Part shown: positions 34,860 through 43,906 of the stretch, one piece after another
How positions within the stretch are numbered: position 1 is the first letter of the stretch
Layout of the letters: each line of letters begins with the position of its first letter
Assembly (NCBI GenBank): GCA_040879965.1
Contig: JBBDJI010000012.1
Coordinates: 62,001-126,000 of the forward strand
Direction: 5' to 3'
Origin: Candidatus Babeliales bacterium
Lineage (GTDB): Bacteria; Babelota; Babeliae; Babelales; JACPOV01
DNA: 64,000 nucleotides
Program-made: the position numbers and the translations under genes
Notes under the pieces: generated by a model
Database searches by the model: none
Seen by the model: only the letters and a program-made list of their open reading frames with translations
What the model was told of the DNA's origin: nothing

Positions 34860-34868
34860 AGGTCCCCT

Positions 34869-36134
34869 TTAAAAGTTTAAAGTAAACGTTGCACCATAAG
34901 TGTTTAATAGTAATGCACGTTCGCCATTAAATGGTAGCTTATAAAACAATGATAATTGTGGTTTTATAGCACTTTTTTCACTTATATCACATTGAAAATC
35001 ATATGACAATTGAAAAATCACATGATGAATTGTCCATTCCTGCAAGCTTTCTGCCGTATTGGCTATCTCATTTGAAAATTCATTTGTGCATACTGATAAT
35101 GTATCCTCGCTATGCTTCCAAAATTGATAAGTAGCGCGCGCTGATAATCCATGGAATACCCGATATGCTTCTAAATATAAATTGAAACGTTGCGTGAATC
35201 CAAAATCTTTATAAGTTGGCACTTTTGCAAGTAATAAAAATTCAGTCTGATCTTGTTGTACTTTTATGCGACGATCACGAGTATTACCAAATAAGGTAAG
35301 AAATTCGATATCAATACCACCACGAAAAACATTAAACCAGTTCAAATTAATACCGCCAGCAAAAAGTAAGCCAGCAGAACCATCAAAACCAAAAGGCACA
35401 GTCAGTATATCATCTTCATCTTTTTTTATTCCTGTTGGAAAACTAAATCCAACACGAGCATTTAATGAAACATTTTTTAAAATTGGTTTACCTTGTGGAA
35501 AATTACGATACCATTCTGCAAGGAAAAATAAATCTCCTGGCCCAATTTTTTCCCAACCCATAATATTTAAATTAGGGTCAAATTCTCTAATGCGCTCTTT
35601 TAACTGACTTGTAAGTTCTTCGCGCACAATCATATCTGCTGCATTGTTATTGTAAGTTAAGTCTACAAAATTAACATTTTTAAGCCGCATTTGATAAAAA
35701 GGTAAATGCAAACCTACTGTTAAATTATGTGGTAAATGATAACGAGCACCAATCCCAAATCCTTTGGCTTTAAAATCTCCCGTTACTCTAAAATTACCAC
35801 GTACGCCATTATCAGGTGGATTACCTAAATCATTTATTAAAAATTGGGTAATAGGGCTCGATGAATTAAATCCTTTTAACATCGCCAAAGCATCTTGTGT
35901 TGGTGTCCATAGTTGCATTACGTTTACTTCATTCCCTTCTGGATTATAACCACGTGCTTTATAGCCAATTTCCACCCAATCAGTCCATTGAAAGTTTTCA
36001 CCGCACCAAATTGGCGGTCGTAAATTAATATCATATGGCCGAAAAAGATTAATGCCAAAAATAGTAAAACTCTCTTTTGAAGCGCATAAAAAAATAAAAA
36101 CTAATAAAATATATATTCGATTTTTAACATGCAT
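34869..36134 (-). CDS. Predicted outer-membrane beta-barrel protein
   Basis: The product is 421 residues from ATG 36134, chosen over 36164 because AAGGA precedes it and the signal peptide follows (HVKNRIYILLVFIFLCASK). The mature part alternates hydrophobic and polar residues in strand-sized pieces separated by polar loops (FGIGARYHLPHNLTVGLHLPF, LNARVGFSFPTG, GGIDIEFLTLFG, LSARATYQFWKHSED). It ends GATFTLNF, with the terminal Phe recognised by the BAM complex. No named porin family is recognised. It is the middle gene of a three-gene envelope unit. Confidence 0.75.
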   Translation of the reverse strand: MHVKNRIYILLVFIFLCASKESFTIFGINLFRPYDINLRPPIWCGENFQWTDWVEIGYKARGYNPEGNEVNVMQLWTPTQDALAMLKGFNSSSPITQFLINDLGNPPDNGVRGNFRVTGDFKAKGFGIGARYHLPHNLTVGLHLPFYQMRLKNVNFVDLTYNNNAADMIVREELTSQLKERIREFDPNLNIMGWEKIGPGDLFFLAEWYRNFPQGKPILKNVSLNARVGFSFPTGIKKDEDDILTVPFGFDGSAGLLFAGGINLNWFNVFRGGIDIEFLTLFGNTRDRRIKVQQDQTEFLLLAKVPTYKDFGFTQRFNLYLEAYRVFHGLSARATYQFWKHSEDTLSVCTNEFSNEIANTAESLQEWTIHHVIFQLSYDFQCDISEKSAIKPQLSLFYKLPFNGERALLLNTYGATFTLNF

Positions 36135-36148
36135 AGCTGCGATCCTTA

Positions 36149-38929
36149 TTATTGATAAATACACAGGCCAAAATCACCAGCTATAAGCCAGTTGCCTGTC
36201 AAAGAACTTTTTAAAATTGGTTGAATCCAGTTATTGCCAGACCATTTCAATCTAACGGTATATCCTCGAGAAGAAGGAATAAGTTTGCCTCCAACAAAAC
36301 CAGGAATGACGTGTAACAATGGAAATCTATCATTTCGACAACTAACATGAAGTAATCCATCCGTCGCAAAATTATTTCGATATCCACCAAAATTTATAAA
36401 ACTCGTTTCTTGATCTTTAAAACAATAATCCCCAACCAATTGCACTGTTTCATTGTTAACACCATAGATTGACACATCTTTGATAAACAATCTAAAAACT
36501 TGCGAATTATTCTGGGAAGCTACATTGCTTAAAACATACACTTGACCATTAAGCCCGACATCAGCTTGATTATTCGAACAGCATAGTGGATATAACTTGG
36601 TGATGAATAAATTATCAATAGGCAAATGTACTGGTACCCAATTAGCTTCCTGATGATTTTTTATAGAACGAATATCTTTGCCATTTCCAATACGTATTAA
36701 ACCTCTAGTAGTTCCTAGTAAGCCTAAGCTTTTTGAAACAAGCACATCGGTAAATTTTACCTGCAATTGTTTGGCATCTGCGAGTAAAACAGACTTAGAT
36801 AAAGTCCCTAATTGAGAATGTATACATCTTTCAAGAGAATTCCGTGTTAAAATATAAAGATGTTCATTATCATGTATAATTTTTTGTACATAACGACAGT
36901 CGCCAATCTTATCAAATACAATTCGTGTAGAATCTACAGAATTTTCTGCTTGACTTTCTAATAATGGATATAAATTAGAAGAAATTGCCACACCATTAAC
37001 ACCACCAACTAACAACCTAATGCCGCAATCATCTTCTATCATGTCTGCAGCTAGAATCGGCCCTAGCTGATCAAGAACTGGATTTTGTAATGTAAAAATG
37101 GATTGATGTGTACCAATAGTTGTTAATATAACTTTTTTATTGCCAGTCGCTACTAAAATTGCAGATTCTTTGCAAAAACTAGGAATAAATTCAAATAAAT
37201 TTTGTACACCACCAGTTTCTTTTGGAAATTCAGTAGTTATTTTACTTTGTAAAATTCTTAACTGGTTATCTTCAATTTGATCTTGCTCACATACCCAACT
37301 AGATTTTGTCAAATTGATAAAATTGTTTTCAGTCTTTTCTAAAAAAACTAGTGCACTATTGTCTTGATCATATTCAATTCCTAAAATATTTCTTGATCCA
37401 GTGGGCATAGGTAACCATGAAGTCCATGATACAATTTTCCCTTCTCCATCAAATAATGCTTGAGAATATACAATACTTGTGATTCTTTTTCCATCTCCCC
37501 TAAGAGCTACAACACAATCCCATAATGAAAATATTTCTACTATATCAGGAAGCTCAATACCGGCACCAACTTGTACTGACTGATCTAAATCTGAATAAAA
37601 ATCTTCTGGTGCTTGTACCGAATCATATAGTAAACGACCACGAAAGCGTGAATATTTTTCGCGATAAAAACGAATATCTGGTACACATTGTTTTTGCGCA
37701 ATTGCACCATGATCTTTATCTAACAATAACTTTTTAGAAAGATTTTTCGTACTTTTATTAATTAATGGTAATGCAAATATTTTTTTCTTTGCTTGTTCCG
37801 GCTCACCATTGCCACCATGAATAATTAAATATGGCAAACCAGTACTTGTATGTAATGTGTTTACTTTAAATAATGAAACTGATTTATTAGGACCAACAGC
37901 ACCTATAATATTATTATATTGTTCACTAAATGCATCTGAGTTCACTATTGGATAAATATAAAGCTTATCTTCATAAATAGTACCCACCAACAATGCACAT
38001 GCCCCTTGGTGGTTTTGTGCATTGTTTTTTGTTTTTATCTGTAAAGGAATGTAGAGCCGACTAAAGATTTCATCCCAATAAAGATTAACTTCCGAACCAA
38101 TTATTTCTTCAAGCCCACCTGAAATATCAATGGGATTATGATCAAGCGTATAAGCATCAATTGGATATGGTTTATTTTCTCTTGAAGCACCCGTTCGCGC
38201 ATTTAAAATATTAAGGAAAAATCGCCGTTCATATTCATCTTCTTTATTTTCTTCTTTTGCACTTTCATCTTTCTTTTTTTGCTCTTCTTTTTCTTTTTCA
38301 GATTTTTCTTTTTTTACTACTTCAATATCAAATTTAACTACAGAAATTCCGCTGCCATATTCACCCCATTGGCCGTCATGTGGTTTTACAGCAGTAAAAA
38401 TATAATGTCCTATCCTATCTGGTGAGGTACCAGTCATACCCCAAGAGATACCAACTATTTCGCTTGTTTTCAAACTAGAGTTTAGGTCTTTTGATTCTTT
38501 AGCATCATGTATATCATCAGTTGAAAGAATTGCCATACTTTTTTCTTTAGTTTGGAATTGATCAACAAAATGTAATTTTGAACTATTTTGCGTTACTACT
38601 ATAGGATTATTATTATGCATCATTAAATAAGAGATTGCTTTATTATAAAATGGATTTATTTGATTTTCGCAATGATTCAGCGTGACTTTTTCAGATGCCA
38701 AAGGAGTTAAAACGCCTTTTGTATAATGTGAAAGTGAAAGCTCTTTCATGCCAGATTGATCTGATGCTAAATAAATAAAATAAGGAGACATGAATGCACA
38801 TTTACCAACATCAAAAGCAATTGGTTCGATTTGCTGTACGGATTTTTCTGGTTGATTCTCTTGATCAGCTATTGCTAAACCAGTAATTAAAAAATTTATG
38901 AGTAAAATTTGTACAATTTTTTGTTTCAT
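36149..38929 (-). CDS. Large exported protein of unknown function
   Basis: The 926-residue protein is not recognised. It has a signal peptide (1-21, ending IA-DQE). Most of it is strand-rich with repeated short motifs separated by 40-60 residues, such as SPYFIYLASDQSG, LYIPLQIKTK, LLVGTIYEDKLYIYPIV, VALRGDGKRITSIVY and LLVGGVNGVAISSNLY. This suggests one or two beta-propellers. A highly charged Lys/Glu segment (about 205-235) interrupts the N-terminal part. It is first of three envelope genes, with the barrel protein 14 bases after its stop. A surface or periplasmic binding role is inference. Confidence 0.65.
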   Translation of the reverse strand: MKQKIVQILLINFLITGLAIADQENQPEKSVQQIEPIAFDVGKCAFMSPYFIYLASDQSGMKELSLSHYTKGVLTPLASEKVTLNHCENQINPFYNKAISYLMMHNNNPIVVTQNSSKLHFVDQFQTKEKSMAILSTDDIHDAKESKDLNSSLKTSEIVGISWGMTGTSPDRIGHYIFTAVKPHDGQWGEYGSGISVVKFDIEVVKKEKSEKEKEEQKKKDESAKEENKEDEYERRFFLNILNARTGASRENKPYPIDAYTLDHNPIDISGGLEEIIGSEVNLYWDEIFSRLYIPLQIKTKNNAQNHQGACALLVGTIYEDKLYIYPIVNSDAFSEQYNNIIGAVGPNKSVSLFKVNTLHTSTGLPYLIIHGGNGEPEQAKKKIFALPLINKSTKNLSKKLLLDKDHGAIAQKQCVPDIRFYREKYSRFRGRLLYDSVQAPEDFYSDLDQSVQVGAGIELPDIVEIFSLWDCVVALRGDGKRITSIVYSQALFDGEGKIVSWTSWLPMPTGSRNILGIEYDQDNSALVFLEKTENNFINLTKSSWVCEQDQIEDNQLRILQSKITTEFPKETGGVQNLFEFIPSFCKESAILVATGNKKVILTTIGTHQSIFTLQNPVLDQLGPILAADMIEDDCGIRLLVGGVNGVAISSNLYPLLESQAENSVDSTRIVFDKIGDCRYVQKIIHDNEHLYILTRNSLERCIHSQLGTLSKSVLLADAKQLQVKFTDVLVSKSLGLLGTTRGLIRIGNGKDIRSIKNHQEANWVPVHLPIDNLFITKLYPLCCSNNQADVGLNGQVYVLSNVASQNNSQVFRLFIKDVSIYGVNNETVQLVGDYCFKDQETSFINFGGYRNNFATDGLLHVSCRNDRFPLLHVIPGFVGGKLIPSSRGYTVRLKWSGNNWIQPILKSSLTGNWLIAGDFGLCIYQ

Positions 38930-39127
38930 GAAAGCTACCTATTTATTATCAATTATTAACTTGTCTTTGTAGCGCTTTAGTTTACGATAAATTTTAAAAA
39001 GTATCACGGCTTATCAATCATATTATAATACACGAAAAAACTATTTATTTCCAAATAATAAAAGTTATGGTATATATTAGTATATTAATGCATAATATTT
39101 TTTGAATTTTGTTGCTAAGGATGCAAT

Positions 39128-40672
39128 ATGCATGCAAAAATTTTTTCTGCCACAACTATCGGCGTTGATGCCCATTTAGTGCAAGTCGAAGTTGATTTAT
39201 CTCTCGGCATGCTTCAGTTTTTTATTGTTGGTTTGCCTGATACTGCGATCAAAGAAAGCAAACAACGCATTTCAACCGCGCTCAAAAATAGTGGCATTCG
39301 CTTACCTGAACGAAAAATAACTGTGAACTTAGCTCCCGCAGATTTAAAAAAAGAAGGTACTTTGTTTGATTTACCAATCGCTGTCGGTATTTTGCAAGCT
39401 GGCAACTTTCTTGAATTAAATGCACAACTTCTCAATGAAACGCTTTTCTTAGGAGAACTTTCACTTGATGGCACAATTCGCTCTATAAAAGGAGCATTAC
39501 CAATTGCTTATGATGCACACCGTTTACAAAAAAAACGTATTATTGTGCCAAAAGAAAATGCTCCTGAAGCAGCGTTAATTAAAAATATTGAAGTTATCGG
39601 CGTTTCACATTTAGTTGAGCTAATTGGTTATTTACGCAATGAATTAACGATCAATCCCACTATCAATTCTTTAAAAGAATATACCACTAACCAGAAGATT
39701 CATTCTATTGATTTTGCACAAGTTAAAGGACAACATCAAGCAAAGCGAGCGCTATCAATTACAGCTGCAGGTAGGCATAATATTTTATTTATCGGACCGC
39801 CTGGATCTGGTAAAACTATGCTTGCCAAACGATTACCAACTATCATGCCTCCAATGGAATTTGAAGAAATTCTTGAGACCAGCAAAGTTTATTCCATCAG
39901 CGGAAAATTAAATGGTAAAGCTTTAATAACTGAACGGCCATTTCGCAACCCACATCATACTATATCACAAGCAGGACTTGTTGGTGGTGGTTCATTTCCA
40001 CAGCCAGGCGAAATTAGCTTAACACATAATGGTATTTTATTTTTAGATGAACTGACTGAGTTTAAACGCACCACGCTTGAAGTAATGCGTCAGCCACTCG
40101 AAAATAAAACCGTATGTATTTCACGTGCAATGCATACCATAAATTTTCCTGCTTCATTTTTATTAGTAGCCGCACTCAATCCATGCCCGTGCGGATTTTT
40201 AGGTGATAACAAACGAGTATGCCAATGTTCAAGCCATGCGGTACAAAAATATTTAGAAAAACTCTCAGGACCATTGCTCGATCGTATTGATTTGCAAATT
40301 AATATTCAATCCATCGAATATGATACTATTAAAGAAAAAAATGCCAGTGGACCAACTTCAGTAGAACTATATAATAAAATAGAAAAAGCAGTTATGGCAC
40401 AACGCAACCGATTCGGTACTACTTCAATGTGGAATGCTTTTATGACACCAGATCTAATCGAAAAACATTGTATATTAACTGAAAAAGCAGAAGACTTAAT
40501 AAAAAAAGCTTTTGATAAACTTAATATGAGCATGCGTGGATATCATAAAATTTTAAAAGTCGCGCGAACGATTGCTGATTTACATGAAAGTGAACATATC
40601 GAAGCCGACCATATTAAAGAAGCAATATTTTATCGATCACTAGATCAAACCCTTGAAAGAATTAAAAAATGA
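39128..40672 (+). CDS. comM: ComM/YifB Mg-chelatase-like AAA+ ATPase
   Basis: The 514-residue hexameric AAA+ protein drives branch migration during natural transformation in species where it has been studied. The N-terminal LonC-like domain holds SATTIGVDAHLVQVEVDLS. Walker A is GPPGSGKTMLAK (about 224-235), Walker B follows in GILFLDELTEF, and the conserved zinc-finger-like NPCPCGFLGD with CQCS is around 352-372. The C-terminal domain has GYHKILKVARTIADL. SD AAGGA precedes ATG. It overlaps acpS by ATGA. Other competence genes are not in the window, though gsp pseudopilins are related to competence pili. Confidence 0.95.
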   Translation: MHAKIFSATTIGVDAHLVQVEVDLSLGMLQFFIVGLPDTAIKESKQRISTALKNSGIRLPERKITVNLAPADLKKEGTLFDLPIAVGILQAGNFLELNAQLLNETLFLGELSLDGTIRSIKGALPIAYDAHRLQKKRIIVPKENAPEAALIKNIEVIGVSHLVELIGYLRNELTINPTINSLKEYTTNQKIHSIDFAQVKGQHQAKRALSITAAGRHNILFIGPPGSGKTMLAKRLPTIMPPMEFEEILETSKVYSISGKLNGKALITERPFRNPHHTISQAGLVGGGSFPQPGEISLTHNGILFLDELTEFKRTTLEVMRQPLENKTVCISRAMHTINFPASFLLVAALNPCPCGFLGDNKRVCQCSSHAVQKYLEKLSGPLLDRIDLQINIQSIEYDTIKEKNASGPTSVELYNKIEKAVMAQRNRFGTTSMWNAFMTPDLIEKHCILTEKAEDLIKKAFDKLNMSMRGYHKILKVARTIADLHESEHIEADHIKEAIFYRSLDQTLERIKK

Positions 40673-41070
40673 TTCTCGCCATTGGGATCGATTCTGTAGA
40701 ATGTGCAAGATTTGCTCATTGGCATCAATATTCTTTAAAGTGTTTATCTTCAATATTTACCTCCGAAGAAATAGCTTATTGTTTGAACAATGAAAAAAAA
40801 CAACAAGAGCGGCTTGCTGCACGCTTTGCCGCTAAAGAAGCTTTTTATAAAGCATGGAGCACGGCCTTTCTGCAAGAAAAAATCCCTTTAAGAAAAATTA
40901 TGCGAAATACAGAAGTTATTAAAAATCCTAATGGATCAGCAGGACTTTCAATTCATTTACCAGAAATTTCAATAATTGTAGAAAAAAGTCAAATTAAATT
41001 TCATCTTTCGCTTACACATACTAATCATTATGCAACTGCTTTTGTTATTTTAGAAAAAAATACGAAGTAG
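40669..41070 (+). CDS. acpS: Holo-[acyl-carrier-protein] synthase
   Basis: The 133-residue enzyme transfers phosphopantetheine from CoA to apo-ACP, needed for fatty acid synthesis. The first family motif is IGIDSVECARF (magnesium-binding Asp), the second RLAARFAAKEAFYKAW, with the Lys-Glu pair. The tail FHLSLTHTNHYATAFVI is also characteristic. Length is typical. It is translationally coupled to comM by a 4-base overlap. It converges on the ankyrin gene at 41093 with only 22 bases between. Confidence 0.94.
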   Translation: MILAIGIDSVECARFAHWHQYSLKCLSSIFTSEEIAYCLNNEKKQQERLAARFAAKEAFYKAWSTAFLQEKIPLRKIMRNTEVIKNPNGSAGLSIHLPEISIIVEKSQIKFHLSLTHTNHYATAFVILEKNTK

Positions 41071-41092
41071 CTTCTTATAAAACACATAAAAA

Positions 41093-41815
41093 TTATTTCT
41101 CAATTTTTTTTTGTGCTTGTTCTAGCAATGAAATAATATCCTGAGCGTTTTTTGTTTTTGCAATACCTAATGCAGTTAATTCACGAGAATTTTTTAAATT
41201 AATATTAATATTTGGCTGCGCTAATAAAAATTTGACCAATTCGAGGAAATTATAGCGCACAGCCCACATTAAAAAGGTATTATTACCAATAGCTTGAAAA
41301 TTGACATCAAAGTCACTTTTTAACTTAAAAAGAATTTTTATCATATTGAGTATATGTTTTTCCTGTAAGTTTAATTTTTTTATAGCAGTTGAACCAAAAA
41401 AAATTCTAAACAACTGTGCTTTAAATTCTGTTGCATTTTTTTCTTTTTCTTCTGTAGTCTTCTTCAATAAAAAATTTCGAGCTTTAGGAATACATGCGGT
41501 AAGAAGAAAAATTGGAGATAATTCAAATATTTTTAATGATTCTTCAAAATATTCTGCTAATTTTTCAACTGATTCTCGATTATTTATAAACTTATTAAAT
41601 TCCTTGTTAACTTTAGCAAAGGAAGATAAATCTTCAAGAGATGATCCAATATCATTTAGATTAACTAATTGATTAACAATGCATCGCTTTAACTCAATCG
41701 GCAATTTACTTAAATAATCTTTGTTTTGTTTTTCTTGCCCATTTAAATAAGATTGCGTAGCAGCAATAAAGCTAAAAATAAAAATAACTTTAATAAAATT
41801 TCGGATTTCCAACAA
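41093..41815 (-). CDS. Exported F-box-like/ankyrin protein 1
   Basis: The 240-residue protein starts with a signal peptide (about 1-22). Residues 35-80 carry an F-box-like pattern: LSKLPIELKRCIVNQL, then an SLEDLSSFAKVNKEFNKFI helix. The C-terminal part (about 185-240) has two ankyrin-like repeats: NTFLMWAVRYNFLELVKFLL and ELTALGIAKTKNAQDIISLL. It belongs with the next two genes as a tandem family. The start is TTG 41815, supported by AAGGA upstream; that SD lies inside a 15-base stem (41814-41864). F-box proteins in eukaryotes recruit substrates to SCF ubiquitin ligases, and several intracellular bacteria export such proteins. Export beyond the periplasm is inferred, not shown. Confidence 0.75.
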   Translation of the reverse strand: MLEIRNFIKVIFIFSFIAATQSYLNGQEKQNKDYLSKLPIELKRCIVNQLVNLNDIGSSLEDLSSFAKVNKEFNKFINNRESVEKLAEYFEESLKIFELSPIFLLTACIPKARNFLLKKTTEEKEKNATEFKAQLFRIFFGSTAIKKLNLQEKHILNMIKILFKLKSDFDVNFQAIGNNTFLMWAVRYNFLELVKFLLAQPNININLKNSRELTALGIAKTKNAQDIISLLEQAQKKIEK

Positions 41816-41864
41816 TATATCCTTATCAATAAAACTTTTTTTGCTTTAATGATAAGGATATATT
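41814..41864 (-). promoter_or_regulatory. Hairpin covering the ribosome binding site of the ankyrin gene
   Basis: 15-base perfect arms (41814-41828 and 41850-41864) with a 21-base loop. In the minus-strand mRNA the 3' arm contains AAGGA and runs up to the TTG start, so both SD and start codon are paired. On the plus strand the stem is followed by eight T, so it could instead stop antisense transcription coming through acpS. Both uses may apply. Confidence 0.55.
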
Positions 41865-41895
41865 TTTTTTAAATTTAAAATAGGCTCATTGAAGA

Positions 41896-42669
41896 TTATT
41901 CTTCTATAACAATTACCTTACTAGGTTTTGCTTTATAGATTGCTTTCACAATCTCTTGATTCCCTTTTTCCTCTGCAATATCTAACGCTGTTTTAAAGTC
42001 ATTATTTCTCAGTTCTACATTGATGCCTGGCTGCTTTAATATAAATTCTGCTACTTTTGGTAAATTATATTCTGCAGCATAGTGGAGCAATCGATTGCCG
42101 TTAAATTGCACGGTTCCAGTGTTAATATCAAAGCCCAAACTTAATAAAACAAACTGCATGAGATTTATAATTTGATTTTCATCTAATTTTAAATCTTTTA
42201 GTACTCCCGATTCAAAAGTTTGAAATAATACTGGTTCTATGTTTTCAAGAAGGAATATTTCTGCAATCTCTTCCCCATATTTCTTTTTATCGGCAGCAAA
42301 TTTATTCAGAAAATATGAACGTGCTCCTGCAAGTTCTGATGAAAACAACAGCATTAAAGCATCAAATGGTAGAGTTGCAAGCTTTTCATCCTTTTCTTGC
42401 AAACTAGTTATAATTGCACTTAACGCTCTTGAATCTCCAATTAATTCATTCAATTGCCTATTGACCTGTGAAATATTTTTTAAGCATTTAAGTGATTGAC
42501 CAAAATCTTCTGTACCAACGAGTAATGAGACAATTTTTTGTTGAATTTCTAGAGGTAAACCCTCAAAGCTAATACCCTGGCAACTTTCTTCAGTTTCCAC
42601 TGAGGAAATAGAAAAAGTTAAAACAACAAGAAAAAATAAAACAATTAATTTATTATTAAAAAACTTCAT
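41896..42669 (-). CDS. Exported F-box-like/ankyrin protein 2
   Basis: The product is 257 residues from ATG 42669, chosen over 42714 because AAAAGGAAAA precedes it and it aligns with the next gene's start (MKFFNNKLIVLFFL versus MKFFNKQLIVLFFL). A signal peptide covers 1-22. The F-box-like part is FEGLPLEIQQKIVSLL followed by LKCLKNISQVNRQLNELI. Ankyrin repeats near the end are NRLLHYAAEYNLPKVAEFIL and TALDIAEEKGNQEIVKAI. The middle 100 residues have no clear match. It is a recent duplicate of its neighbour at 42715, judging by the nearly identical signal peptide. Confidence 0.78.
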   Translation of the reverse strand: MKFFNNKLIVLFFLVVLTFSISSVETEESCQGISFEGLPLEIQQKIVSLLVGTEDFGQSLKCLKNISQVNRQLNELIGDSRALSAIITSLQEKDEKLATLPFDALMLLFSSELAGARSYFLNKFAADKKKYGEEIAEIFLLENIEPVLFQTFESGVLKDLKLDENQIINLMQFVLLSLGFDINTGTVQFNGNRLLHYAAEYNLPKVAEFILKQPGINVELRNNDFKTALDIAEEKGNQEIVKAIYKAKPSKVIVIEE

Positions 42670-42714
42670 TACAATTTTCCTTTTCAACCTATTAGGGGTA
42701 TTGCCCTTCTGCAA

Positions 42715-43443
42715 CTATTTTTTCACTTCTGCTTGCTCTATTAATTTCACAATTTCTTGATATCCTTTTTCTTTGGCTATATCTAACGCTGTTTGTGCTT
42801 CATCATATTCAATAATATTAATATCAATATTTGATTGCGCTAGAATAAAACTAACAACTTTAGGTAAATTATACTTTGCTGCATAATGTAATAATGTATT
42901 ATTATCTATTCCAGTAGAGTTAATATCCATACCTAAATTTAAAAGAAGTCTTATAAGATTAACAATTTGATCTTCAGTTAATTGTAAACCTTTTATCATA
43001 CCTAATGAAAAAACTTGAAGTAATCCACCTTCTAGATGCCGTTTAATAATATATTCCCCAAAAATACTGTGTTGCTCTAAAAGATATTTACGAGCTCCTG
43101 GCAATTCTGCAGCAAGCAAGAAAATCCATTTATCCACAGAAAGAAAATATTTTTTATCCTTATTATCCAAAGCTTTTGCAATTGCCTTGAGTGTTCTTTT
43201 ATCATTCAGCATTTCATGCCATTGCTTATTGACTTGGGAAAGATTGGCTAAACACTTAAGTGCTTGACCAAAATTATCGGAACTAGCAAGAAAAGTTGCT
43301 ATTTTTTCTTTTGTCTCTGAAGGCAATCCTTCAAAAAGCCCCACTTCACATTGCTCGTATTTCTCTGCCTCCATAGCATTGATAGAAATGGTTAAAACTG
43401 CAAGAAAAAACAAAACAATTAACTGCTTATTAAAAAATTTCAT
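42715..43443 (-). CDS. Exported F-box-like/ankyrin protein 3
   Basis: The 242-residue protein has a signal peptide (1-23, INA before Met-Glu). The F-box-like motif is FEGLPSETKEKIATFL, then LKCLANLSQVNKQWHEML; the Trp (KQW) matches the F-box consensus best of the three. The ankyrin part is NTLLHYAAKYNLPKVVSFIL and TALDIAKEKGYQEIVKLI. The order is signal peptide, F-box-like helices, a middle helical region and two repeats. SD AGAGGGC precedes ATG. It is the first gene of the trio in transcription order. Confidence 0.78.
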   Translation of the reverse strand: MKFFNKQLIVLFFLAVLTISINAMEAEKYEQCEVGLFEGLPSETKEKIATFLASSDNFGQALKCLANLSQVNKQWHEMLNDKRTLKAIAKALDNKDKKYFLSVDKWIFLLAAELPGARKYLLEQHSIFGEYIIKRHLEGGLLQVFSLGMIKGLQLTEDQIVNLIRLLLNLGMDINSTGIDNNTLLHYAAKYNLPKVVSFILAQSNIDINIIEYDEAQTALDIAKEKGYQEIVKLIEQAEVKK

Positions 43444-43796
43444 AAAACGCCCTCTTTTTAAACCATATTCAGCTAAACAATATACACCACGCTTTATAAT
43501 TAACCATATCGCTCTTAACTATCATTATAATTCTTTTTGAGTTTAAACAGCAATAAAACAGCTCTGTTACTACAAACTTACCCCAAATCCTCCCTAGGAC
43601 GCTATCTGGCATTACCCTTAGATCTGGATATTCCCTATCAGATTTACTCAGATTTTAAAAATTAGTCGAAAAATACAGTATTTTAATGTTGACAAAGGAA
43701 AAAAAACCTTTACCCTGATTATTAATAATCTTGAGCTCATTCATAAAAAAAGCTTAGAAAATTATTCATCTCAATTTACTTTTGAAAAAAAATTGA
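43444..43796. other. 353-base intergenic region with a dyad and possible tRNA promoter
   Basis: No gene is evident. The part around 43560-43640 is less AT-rich than its surroundings and could hold a small RNA, but I see no recognisable one. AAAATAC A GTATTTT (43670-43684) is a perfect 7-base dyad. TTGACA at 43689-43694 could serve the tRNA, but no good -10 box follows at normal spacing. Confidence 0.5.
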
Positions 43797-43873
<77 letters not shown>

Positions 43874-43906
43874 AAATTACCTTTTATAACTTTAGGGGGT
43901 TATAAG

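Noticed and set aside
41814-41864. The hairpin as an ordinary terminator of the upstream ankyrin gene
   Set aside because: On the minus strand it is not followed by a T run; the T run is on the plus strand, where no plus gene directly precedes it.
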